NCBI GenBank assembly: GCA_963739975.1
Contig: CAVUCK010000018.1
Coordinates: 248,001-312,000 of the forward strand
Source of the DNA: JALZMG01 sp963739975
GTDB taxonomy: Bacteria; Actinomycetota; Acidimicrobiia; Acidimicrobiales; Ilumatobacteraceae
Direction of reading: 5' to 3'
Length of the DNA stretch: 64,000 nt
Within the stretch, counting starts at the first letter, position 1. Every line of letters starts with the position of its first letter. The notes beneath the pieces were generated by a model. The model was not told the origin of the DNA. It saw only the letters and a list, made by a program, of their open reading frames with translations, and made no database searches. Below are positions 1 through 6,739 of the stretch, one piece after another. The position numbers were made by a program, and so were the translations under genes.

Positions 1-393
1 CTGGCCGAGCGCCGGCTTCCCAACGAGCTGGTGGCCGCCGCGGCGGTGCCCGTTGGCGTCGCCGCCGCCGTCGCGCTGGCGGCGGGGACGTCCAGCGTTG
101 CCACCGGCGCGATCGGTGGCGCGGCGTTGGTCGGCGCGCCGCTGTTGGCGACCCACGTCGTTTCCCCCGCCGGCATGGGCTTCGGTGACGTCAAGGCCGG
201 GACCGTGCTGGGCGCGGCCGTCGGCCTGGTCAGCGTCCCGGCGGCGGCGCTGACGCTGCTCCTCGCGCTCGCCGGCTCGGGCGTGTGGGCCGTCATGCGA
301 CGGCGGCGCCACGTCGCCCTCGGGCCGGGCCTGGTCCTCGGCGCGCTGGTCGCCCTCGGCGCCGCCCGAGCGCTCGGAGTGGAGGCGAACTGA
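1..393 (+). CDS. Prepilin peptidase (TadV/CpaA type), 3' part only
   Basis: Membrane aspartic peptidase that would remove the leader of Flp-type prepilins. The frame is open at the window edge, so the true start lies upstream and only about the last 130 residues are visible. R-R-L-P-N close to the edge is the conserved loop that follows the first catalytic Asp in this family, and GMGFGDVK at about residues 58-65 of the visible part is the second catalytic G-x-G-D motif. Hydrophobic segments lie on both sides. The stop overlaps the next ATG (TGATG). The assignment to pilus assembly rather than general secretion comes from the Tad genes that follow without a break. Confidence 0.85.
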   Translation: MAERRLPNELVAAAAVPVGVAAAVALAAGTSSVATGAIGGAALVGAPLLATHVVSPAGMGFGDVKAGTVLGAAVGLVSVPAAALTLLLALAGSGVWAVMRRRRHVALGPGLVLGALVALGAARALGVEAN

Positions 394-1193
394 TGGACTC
401 GGCGCTGAAGATCATCGATCCCGCCCGCCAAGCGAAGGAGGACGCGCCGCCTTCCGGCCGCCCGCCCGCCGCACCTCGGCGTGGCCGGTGGCGCCACCGC
501 CGCCGGCCGGGCGCCGTCGCCCGGTTCGACACCGGTCGAGTGGCCGAGGCCCGCCACCGCAACCCGACGTGGCTCGTCGCCGGCGTGCTGCTGGTCGTCC
601 TCAGCGCGCTGGGCGGAGTGCTGCTGTTCGCCTCGAACGACGATCGCGTCGACGTGCTCGTCGCCGCCGCCGAACTGCGACCGGGCGTTCGCGTCGCCTC
701 GTCCGACCTGCGCATCGCCCGTGTTGCCGTGGATGACGGCGTCGCCACGGTCGGCCCGGACGGTGCCGCGGCCCTCATCGGCCAGCAGCCCGTCGGTCGG
801 GTGCCGAGCGGCACGATGCTCAGCCCGGGCATGTTCGCCGACGAGCTGCCGCTCGGCGCCGGCGAGGTCGTCGTCGGTGCCGCGCTCGACCCGGGTGAGG
901 CGCCACTGTCCGGGCTGGAGGTCGGCGGGCGCGTCGAGCTGCTCGCTGTGGAGCTCGGGGATCCGGCCGGCACGACGGACTCCCCGATCGCTGCGACGGA
1001 CACCCCGGAGGCGCCGCCGAGGACCGATGCCGGCTCGGCCACCTCGATCGGCACCGGAACGGTGTGGGCGGTGGAGCCGATCGCCACGGGCCAGCTGTGG
1101 GTCTCGGTGCGCGTCGATCGAGACGTCGGCCTCGAGGCGTCGCTCGCATCGGCGCTCGACTCGTTGCGCATCGTGCTGGTGGGCACGCCATGA
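393..1193 (+). CDS. SAF-domain protein of the Tad operon (CpaB/RcpC-like)
   Basis: About 266 residues. The N-terminal 50 residues are basic and proline-rich, one membrane segment follows at about residues 55-77 (WLVAGVLLVVLSALGG), and then an SAF domain begins with VLVAAAELRPGVRV and SSDLRIARV. In known Tad systems CpaB/RcpC is a periplasmic or envelope partner of the secretin. Actinobacteria lack an outer membrane, so here it is probably an anchored wall-side assembly factor (inference). The ATG at 393 overlaps the stop of the peptidase gene. A Thr/Ala-rich insertion at about residues 190-215 looks like a linker. Confidence 0.75.
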   Translation: MDSALKIIDPARQAKEDAPPSGRPPAAPRRGRWRHRRRPGAVARFDTGRVAEARHRNPTWLVAGVLLVVLSALGGVLLFASNDDRVDVLVAAAELRPGVRVASSDLRIARVAVDDGVATVGPDGAAALIGQQPVGRVPSGTMLSPGMFADELPLGAGEVVVGAALDPGEAPLSGLEVGGRVELLAVELGDPAGTTDSPIAATDTPEAPPRTDAGSATSIGTGTVWAVEPIATGQLWVSVRVDRDVGLEASLASALDSLRIVLVGTP

Positions 1194-1245
1194 GCCCCGT
1201 GAGTTCGGCGCCCCGTCAGTCGTCGCACGAGTTGACGGTGCACCA

Positions 1246-2001
1246 GTGAGCATCACGGTGGTCGCGTCGGTCGCCGGTTCGCCCGGGGCGACGCGTGTTG
1301 CCCTCGGACTGGCCACCGCCTGGCCGATCCGAGCGCATCGACGTGTGCTCGTCGAGGCGGATCCCGACGGCGGCCGACTGGGAGCAGAGCTGGGCGTCGG
1401 CGTGGAGCCGGGCCTGATGGCCCTGGCGCTGGCCGCCCGCGTGTCGGCGATGACGACGCACGACGTGGTCCAGACGGGCGCCGCCCGCATCGCCGACTGG
1501 TACCTCGTGCCCGCCCCGCCGTCCGCCGAGCAGTCGTACTCGGCACTCGTCCACGCTGCACCGGCGCTGGCCGACGTGATGACCGGCGACGACCTCTCGA
1601 CGGACTGGTTCGTCGACGCCGGCCGCCTGACTGCCCGCTCGCCAGGGCTGCCGATGGCCAGGTCCGCGGGGAACGTGCTCCTGGTCACGCACGGCTCGTT
1701 CGCCGCGCTGGCGCTCGTCCCGCACCGGGTCGATGCTCTGCGCGCCGCCGGTTGTCGCGTCGAGGTGGTCGTGGTCGAGCCGACGCAGTGGTCGCCCCCG
1801 GAGATCGCCGAGTTCGTGAGCGCCGACGTCGTGGCCGTGCTGCCGTGGGTGCGGACGAAGGGGCGTGACGTCGCGGCGATGCGGTCCAACGTGTGGCGGC
1901 CGTGGTGGAACGTCGTCGACGACCTCGCCCGGCACCTCGCCGGGGACGTCGCGGCACCGATCAACCCGGGCGAAGCGACGAGCGAACCGGCCAGCGCGTG
2001 A
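1246..2001 (+). CDS. CpaE/MinD-like P-loop family protein of the Tad operon
   Basis: About 251 residues. The N-terminus (SITVVASVAGSPGATRVAL) occupies the place of the deviant Walker A of MinD/ParA-like ATPases but has GSPGATR where GKGGxGKT would be expected, so the Lys is missing and ATPase activity is doubtful. EADPDGGRLG fits the following switch-like motif. CpaE-type proteins guide the position of the Tad secretion machine. The GTG start at 1246 is the only in-frame start that leaves the fold intact; a 52-base gap separates it from the SAF gene. It ends inside the start of cpaF (GTGA). Confidence 0.65.
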   Translation: MSITVVASVAGSPGATRVALGLATAWPIRAHRRVLVEADPDGGRLGAELGVGVEPGLMALALAARVSAMTTHDVVQTGAARIADWYLVPAPPSAEQSYSALVHAAPALADVMTGDDLSTDWFVDAGRLTARSPGLPMARSAGNVLLVTHGSFAALALVPHRVDALRAAGCRVEVVVVEPTQWSPPEIAEFVSADVVAVLPWVRTKGRDVAAMRSNVWRPWWNVVDDLARHLAGDVAAPINPGEATSEPASA

Positions 2002-3314
2002 GTACAGCGATCGGCGCCGTCACCCTCGAGGACGTCATCGAGGCGATCCAGGAGGCGTTGGTCACGGCCGAGGCAGGCGCGGAGACCGGCGGCTGGGACG
2101 ATCTGGAGCGGGAGGCCTTCGCCCACGACGTGGCGTCCTCGTACGTCGGCCGCCGGGCCCGCTCGGCCATCGAGGCGGGACACCCGCCGATGGACCTCGC
2201 CGCAGAGAGCGACCTGATCCGCCGGGCGATCTCGGCGTACTTCCATGCCGGCAAGTTCCAGGCGCTCCTCGACATCGACGGCGTGACCGACATCATGGTC
2301 AACGCCCACGACGCCATCTGGCTCCAACACGTCGACGGCCGTGTCGAGCGCTACGCCCACCGGCTGTTCGCGAGCGGCGCCGAGCTGCGCGACGAGGTCG
2401 CCCACCTCGCCCGGCGAGCCGGCGGCACGGAGCGCAGGTTCGACGACGGCAAGCCGCTGCTCGTGCTCCGCCTGCCCGACGGCTCCCGGCTGGCGGCGGT
2501 GATGAACGTCTCGGCCGTGCCCCAGGTGGCGATCCGCCGCAACGTGCTCCCCGACGCGTCCCTCGACGAGCTGCAGCAGCGCGGCACGATCGATCGGGCC
2601 ATGCACTCGTTGTTCGCGTCGGCGATGGCGGCGGGGATGCGGTTGGTCATCTCCGGTGAGACCGGGGCCGGCAAGACGACGCTGGTGCGGGCCCTGACCA
2701 ACACGCTGGCCGCGGACACGCGCATCGTCGTCATCGAGGACACCCGCGAGCTGAACCTCGGCGCCGATCCCGCCCGCGCCCACGCCGTCTTGGAGTGGGA
2801 GACGCGTGAGGCGAACATCGAAGGCGTCGGCGAGATCGCCCAGCGCGAGCTCGTTCGGCACGCTCTGCGGTTCAACCCGCAGTGGCTGATCGTCGGCGAG
2901 GTGCGCGACGGCGACGCGGCGCGGGAGATGTTGCTCGCCATGCAGCATGGGCACCCGAGCCTGTCGACGGTCCACCACCATTCGGCGCTGTCGGCGTGGA
3001 AGAAGCTGGCCCAGTACGTGGCCCAGGGGTCGGAGGCGGTCGAGTTCTCGATCGCCGCCCTGCTCATCTCGGACGCCGTCGACTTCTTCGCGCACCTCGG
3101 TCGAGATCGGCAGGGGCGGCGGGTGGTCACCGAGCTGTGCGAGGTCGCCGGTTGGAACGGCGCCGAGGTGCAACTCAACCGCATCTTCGTCGCCGGAGCC
3201 GACGGCCGAGGCCTTCCCCGGGCGCACCTGTCCGACCAGCGCCGGACCGTGCTGCGCCGCCACGGCTTCGACGACCTCCTGCTGCTCGAGCAGGACGGGT
3301 GGTGGTCGGCGTGA
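1998..3314 (+). CDS. cpaF: Tad secretion ATPase, CpaF/TadA family
   Basis: Hexameric secretion ATPase that drives assembly of Flp pili at the cytoplasmic face. About 438 residues, the usual length. Walker A is GETGAGKTT at about residues 220-228, the Asp box is VVIEDTREL, and the Walker B/His region is LIVGEVRDGDAAREMLLAMQHG, all diagnostic of the VirB11/CpaF group. The GTG at 1998 overlaps the preceding stop by 4 bases and the reading frame ends in the start of tadB. The core Tad genes are all present here in the usual order cpaE-cpaF-tadB-tadC. Confidence 0.93.
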   Translation: MSTAIGAVTLEDVIEAIQEALVTAEAGAETGGWDDLEREAFAHDVASSYVGRRARSAIEAGHPPMDLAAESDLIRRAISAYFHAGKFQALLDIDGVTDIMVNAHDAIWLQHVDGRVERYAHRLFASGAELRDEVAHLARRAGGTERRFDDGKPLLVLRLPDGSRLAAVMNVSAVPQVAIRRNVLPDASLDELQQRGTIDRAMHSLFASAMAAGMRLVISGETGAGKTTLVRALTNTLAADTRIVVIEDTRELNLGADPARAHAVLEWETREANIEGVGEIAQRELVRHALRFNPQWLIVGEVRDGDAAREMLLAMQHGHPSLSTVHHHSALSAWKKLAQYVAQGSEAVEFSIAALLISDAVDFFAHLGRDRQGRRVVTELCEVAGWNGAEVQLNRIFVAGADGRGLPRAHLSDQRRTVLRRHGFDDLLLLEQDGWWSA

Positions 3315-4177
3315 GGAGCACGCCGCTGCTCGGCGGCCTGCTCGGGGCGATGCTCGGCCTCGGCGTGTTCACGATCGTCGCGGCGTGGAGGGGGCTGCTC
3401 GACCGGCCGGCACGGCGCACCACCCGAGGGTCCGTCGCCGATCGGTTCCTGGTGCGCACCGGGCTGGCTGTCGGTGGCGTCGCGCTGGCCGCCTGGTGGT
3501 CCGGGTGGGTCGCCCTGATGGTGTCGCTCGGTCTCCTCGGATGGATGCTGCCCTCGCTCGTCGGGGTACGTGCGCAGCGCCGCCAGCAGCTGGCCCGCTC
3601 AGAGGCGATCGCCGTCTGGGCCGAGATGCTGCGCGACCTGCTGGTGTCGAACGCAGGTTTGCACGAAGCGATCGGCAAGTCCGCTCGTGTCGCGCCAACT
3701 GCCATCCGTGACGATGTACAGGCGCTGTACGTCCGGACGCAGCGCGGGGATCTCGGGTCGGCGCTGGTGCGCTTCGCCGAGGATCTCGACGACTCCGTCG
3801 CCGACACGGTCGTCACGGCGCTGCAGATCGCCGACCAGCGCGCCGTGTCCGATCTCGGTGCCATGCTCGCCGCCGTCGCCAACTCGACGCGCGACACCGT
3901 GGCGATGCAGCTGCGGGTCAACGCCGGCAGGGCCCGGACGTACCGCACGGCGCAGCTGATCGCCGGTGTGGTCGCCTTCTTCGTCGGCGTCCTGGTCCTC
4001 ACCAACCGCGAGTACCTGGCGCCATTCGGGACCTTCGTCGGCCAGCTCGTGCTCGCCGCCGTGGCCACCGTGGTCGGGGGCTCGATCTGGGCGATGGTCG
4101 TCCTCTCCCGCCCGGCCCGCTCGGAACGCTTGCTGCGCGTCGGTGCGCAGCCCGTCCTGGAGGTCGCCTCGTCGTGA
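3311..4177 (+). CDS. tadB: Tad inner-membrane platform protein TadB
   Basis: About 288 residues with two N-terminal hydrophobic segments, a central cytoplasmic T2SSF domain (AEMLRDLLVSNAGLHEAI, then DLGSALVRFAEDLDDSVADTVVTALQIA) and two hydrophobic segments at the C-terminus (LIAGVVAFFVGVLVL, LVLAAVATVVGG). TadB and TadC form the membrane platform acted on by CpaF. The GTG at 3311 overlaps the cpaF stop; a GTG at 3302 is a possible alternative. It is translationally coupled to tadC by a GTGATG junction. Confidence 0.88.
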   Translation: MRSTPLLGGLLGAMLGLGVFTIVAAWRGLLDRPARRTTRGSVADRFLVRTGLAVGGVALAAWWSGWVALMVSLGLLGWMLPSLVGVRAQRRQQLARSEAIAVWAEMLRDLLVSNAGLHEAIGKSARVAPTAIRDDVQALYVRTQRGDLGSALVRFAEDLDDSVADTVVTALQIADQRAVSDLGAMLAAVANSTRDTVAMQLRVNAGRARTYRTAQLIAGVVAFFVGVLVLTNREYLAPFGTFVGQLVLAAVATVVGGSIWAMVVLSRPARSERLLRVGAQPVLEVASS

Positions 4178-5040
4178 TGCTCGCCGCGCTCCTGGCCGCC
4201 ACGATGGGTGGCGGGATCCTGCTCGTCGTCCGGGCCATCGTGCCGCCGGCACGATCGCTGCGAACCCTCTCGGAGGAGCTGCGCGAGCCGCGGGCGTCGC
4301 GGGCGACGAGCGGCGGATCGCGGCGGTGGCGAGAGCGGATCGCGGCTCGCCTCGGCGCAGCACCGTCCGTCCGCCTCGCCGCCGACTTGTCCGTGCTCGG
4401 CCGGTCGCCGACCCGCCACACGCTGGACCAGCTCGGGTACGCCGTCGTCTTCGCCACCCTCGGCCTGGTGCCCGGTCTGGCCGCACCACTGACCGGAGTC
4501 GCCGTTCCCGGGCTCGCCGTCGTGGCGGTCGCCGTCGTCTTCGGCGCCGTCGGCTGGCTGTACCCCGAGCTCGAGGTCCGGTCCCGGGCGCGGGCGGCGC
4601 GCAAGGCGTGGGCCAACGCACTGACCGTCTACGTCGACATCGTCGGCATCTCGCTGGCCGGCGGGGCCGGGGTGGAGGACGCCCTGATGGTCGCCGCACG
4701 ATCGGGTACGGGACCACAGTTCGCCGAGCTGGCATCGACGCTGCGGGCGGCTCAGACCCGCCGCCGCAAGCTCTGGCTGGCGCTCGACGACCTCGGCGCC
4801 CGATCGGACATCGTGCCGCTGCGCGAGCTGGCGTCGGCCGTCGACCTTGCGGCGGAGTCCGGGTCGCGGATCCGCGAGACCTTGCTGGCCAAGGCGGGGG
4901 CGATGCGCGTCCGCCAGCTGACCGACGCCGAGGCCGACGCTCAGAAGTCGTCGGAGACCATGGGCATCGCACCAGCGCTGATGGCCGTTGCCGCCGTCGT
5001 GCTCATCGGCTACCCAGCGATCGCCAGGTTCCTCGAATGA
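4174..5040 (+). CDS. tadC: Tad inner-membrane platform protein TadC
   Basis: About 288 residues, a second T2SSF-domain platform protein. Hydrophobic segments lie at the N-terminus and in the middle (AVVFATLGLVPGLAAPL, GLAVVAVAVVFGAVGWL), then the F domain (YVDIVGISLAGGAGVEDALM, SDIVPLRELASAVDLAAESG) and a last membrane segment before the stop. The start is either GTG at 4174 or ATG at 4177. The stop codon is embedded in the first bases of a dispersed repeat that begins at 5036. Confidence 0.88.
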   Translation: MMLAALLAATMGGGILLVVRAIVPPARSLRTLSEELREPRASRATSGGSRRWRERIAARLGAAPSVRLAADLSVLGRSPTRHTLDQLGYAVVFATLGLVPGLAAPLTGVAVPGLAVVAVAVVFGAVGWLYPELEVRSRARAARKAWANALTVYVDIVGISLAGGAGVEDALMVAARSGTGPQFAELASTLRAAQTRRRKLWLALDDLGARSDIVPLRELASAVDLAAESGSRIRETLLAKAGAMRVRQLTDAEADAQKSSETMGIAPALMAVAAVVLIGYPAIARFLE

Positions 5041-5083
5041 GCGAGCGAGTCTTCGAGCGAGCGAATCATCAGGCACGGTCTTC
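5036..5083 (+). repeat. Type C dispersed repeat, copy 1 (overlaps tadC stop)
   Basis: A 48-base element starting AATGAGCGAGCGAGTC and ending CACGGTCTTC. It contains two direct copies of GAGCGAGCGA and includes the tadC stop codon. A near-identical copy lies on the opposite strand at 56642-56688, also starting on a stop codon, and a diverged copy follows at 5140. Confidence 0.8.
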
Positions 5084-5085
5084 GG

Positions 5086-5145
5086 CTCATTGGTGCACCA
5101 GCTCTACGTGTAATCCGTCGGATGACGCCAGGGTGCACCAATGAG
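5086..5145. repeat. Perfect 14-bp inverted repeat with 32-base loop
   Basis: Arms 5086-5099 and 5132-5145 (CTCATTGGTGCACC and its exact complement). It lies between two type C repeats in the gap between tadC and the Flp-like gene. It could fold in RNA as a terminator or processing hairpin, or bind a dimeric regulator; no T-run follows. Confidence 0.75.
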
Positions 5146-5187
5146 CGAGCGAGTCTGTGAGCGAGCGAATCATCGACACGGTCGTGT
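5140..5187 (+). repeat. Type C dispersed repeat, copy 2
   Basis: Second copy of the AATGAGCGAGCGAGTC element, differing from copy 1 mainly in CTGTG for CTTCG and in the three variable bases before CACGGTC. Its first six bases are also the end of the right arm of the inverted repeat at 5086-5145. The rest of the 5041-5326 gap holds no recognised gene. Confidence 0.75.
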
Positions 5188-5326
5188 CGCTCATGGCCGA
5201 GCACCTGCCGCGCTCCTGCTCGGCGTCATCTCCCACGGTGAGGTTCTTCCATGAGCCCGCCACCAGATCGTCGCTCCGAACGGGGCACGAAACCCAACCA
5301 ACCCACCACCGCGAATCGAGGCGAAC

Positions 5327-5539
5327 ATGATGATCCTGCCGTTGCAGATCCAGATCCTGGCCGCGTGGGCGGGCGCCCGGGAGCGCCTGCTGGAGACGGC
5401 GCAGCGGGCCCGGTCGGACGAGCGGGGCGAGCTGACCGGCAACGTCGTCCTGCTCGCCGCGCTGGCCGCCGCGGCTGCTGCGGTGGCGGTGATCATCATC
5501 GCCCGGATCAACTCCAACGCCAGTCGCATCCCGGGCTGA
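5327..5539 (+). CDS. Small Flp-pilin-like membrane protein
   Basis: 70 residues, preceded by GAGGCGAAC as a ribosome binding site; ATGs occur at 5327 and 5330. A basic N-terminal part ends in a Glu-containing stretch (ERGELTG) followed by a hydrophobic helix (NVVLLAALAAAAAAVAVIIIA) and a short polar tail. This layout, together with a prepilin peptidase in the operon, suits the major Flp pilin. However, the cleavage site is not the classic G/xxxxEY, so it could also be a minor pilin. Confidence 0.6.
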   Translation: MMILPLQIQILAAWAGARERLLETAQRARSDERGELTGNVVLLAALAAAAAAVAVIIIARINSNASRIPG

Positions 5540-5574
5540 CGGCCCGGCGGCGCTGCCGGGGCGACGTCGGCATC

Positions 5575-5916
5575 GTGGCCACCGTCATCGTGCTGCCCGG
5601 CTTGCTGCTGTCGTTCTGGCTCGTCCTGCAGTACGCCGTCGCCGCTCACGTGCGCAACGTGGCCCAGGCTGCCGCCCAGGACGCCGCGCTGTCGGTGGCC
5701 TCCGGTGGCGACGCCGGTGTGGCCGGTGACCTGATCGGCAGCTCGGCCGGGCGGCTGGCCACGAACGTCGGTGTCGGGACCAGTCGATCGGCAACGCAGG
5801 TGACGGTGACGATCGACGTCGGCGTGCTGCAGGTGTTCCCGATCGGTGACTTCGACGTGACCGTCACGGCGTCGGCGCCGGTCGAGCGATTCATCCCCCA
5901 GCCGGAGCGGCCGTGA
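5575..5916 (+). CDS. TadE-like pseudopilin
   Basis: About 113 residues from GTG 5575. The N-terminus is a long hydrophobic helix (VLPGLLLSFWLVLQYAVAA) followed by VRNVAQAAAQDAALSVASGG, the typical alpha-helical spine of TadE pseudopilins. The in-frame sequence before the GTG (RRRCRGDVGIV) looks like the rest of a TadE N-terminus, so translation may begin at CTG 5536, which overlaps the stop of the Flp-like gene. Minor subunits of this type initiate or cap Flp pili. Confidence 0.65.
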   Translation: MATVIVLPGLLLSFWLVLQYAVAAHVRNVAQAAAQDAALSVASGGDAGVAGDLIGSSAGRLATNVGVGTSRSATQVTVTIDVGVLQVFPIGDFDVTVTASAPVERFIPQPERP

Positions 5917-6350
5917 GTGGGCGCGCGGTGATCCGGCTGGGGGGTGAGCGCGGCGACTCCGGCGCGCTGGAAGCGGTGATCCTCGTGCCCGTCGTGCTGG
6001 CGATGTTCGCCCTCGTCGTGGCGTTCGGGCGCACGACCCAGGCCGACGGCAAGGTGGAGCACGCCGCAGCCGTCGGCGCCCGCGCCGCAGCGACGGCCCA
6101 GACGGCCGGCGGTGGGTCGGCGGCGGCGACCACGGTCGCGACGCGATCGCTGGCCGACGCCGGGCTGGCCTGCAGCAGCAGCTCGGTCAGCGTCGGCGGC
6201 GACTACTCGCCGGGCGGACGGGTCACGGTCACCGTCACGTGCGTCGCCGCGCTGTCCGATCTCACCGGACTCGGGTTGCCGATCGGCTCCCGCACGTTGA
6301 CGGCCACCGCCAGCGAGGTCATCGACATCAACCGGGGCGGTGGCCCGTGA
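5913..6350 (+). CDS. TadE/TadG-family pseudopilin
   Basis: 145 residues. RGDSGALEAVILVPVVLAMFALVVAFG is the typical class III prepilin-like N-terminus with a Glu near the start of the helix, followed by KVEHAAAVGARAAATAQTAGG. The remaining part is small-residue rich and probably outside the membrane, with two Cys residues (at about residues 89 and 110). GTG 5913 overlaps the previous stop, and the gene is coupled to the next by GTGA. Confidence 0.7.
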   Translation: MSGRAVIRLGGERGDSGALEAVILVPVVLAMFALVVAFGRTTQADGKVEHAAAVGARAAATAQTAGGGSAAATTVATRSLADAGLACSSSSVSVGGDYSPGGRVTVTVTCVAALSDLTGLGLPIGSRTLTATASEVIDINRGGGP

Positions 6351-6739
6351 ACGACGAGCGCGGCAGCGTGTCGCTGCTCGTCGTGCTCCTCCTCCCGGCG
6401 CTGCTGATGGCCGGCGGGCTGGTGCTCGACGGTGGGCGGCAGCTGCAGGCCCGCCGCGACGCCAACGCGGCCGCGACGGCGGCGTCGCGGGCGGCGACAC
6501 AGCTCAGCGTGGACGAGGTCTACGCGCGACGCCTCGACGCCGGGTTGGCTCGGGGGCGGGCCCACGCCGAGCTGGCTCGCCACGGCGCGGCCGGGGCGGT
6601 CAGCGTGGCGGGACAGTCGGTGACGGTGACCGTCCGCGCCTCGGTCGACTACCTGCTGCTGCCGGGTGTCGGCGAGGTGTCCGAGTCGTCAACATCCGAC
6701 CCGTCCGAAGGTGTGCGCACGGGGAGCGTGACGCCGTGA
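6347..6739 (+). CDS. TadG-like (Rv3654c-type) pilus-associated protein
   Basis: 130 residues. It begins NDERGSVSLLVVLLLPALLMAGGLVLDGGRQLQARRDANAAATAASRAA, the N-terminal pattern of Rv3654c/TadE-like secretion proteins of actinobacterial Tad loci. The body is predicted to be extracytoplasmic. It overlaps its neighbours by 4 bases on each side, so the three pseudopilins are translated as one coupled block. Confidence 0.65.
   Translation: MNDERGSVSLLVVLLLPALLMAGGLVLDGGRQLQARRDANAAATAASRAATQLSVDEVYARRLDAGLARGRAHAELARHGAAGAVSVAGQSVTVTVRASVDYLLLPGVGEVSESSTSDPSEGVRTGSVTP

Noticed and set aside
5036..5190. CRISPR array from the repeated GAGCGAGCGA sequence
   Set aside because: Only two copies with no regular spacers, and no cas genes in the window.
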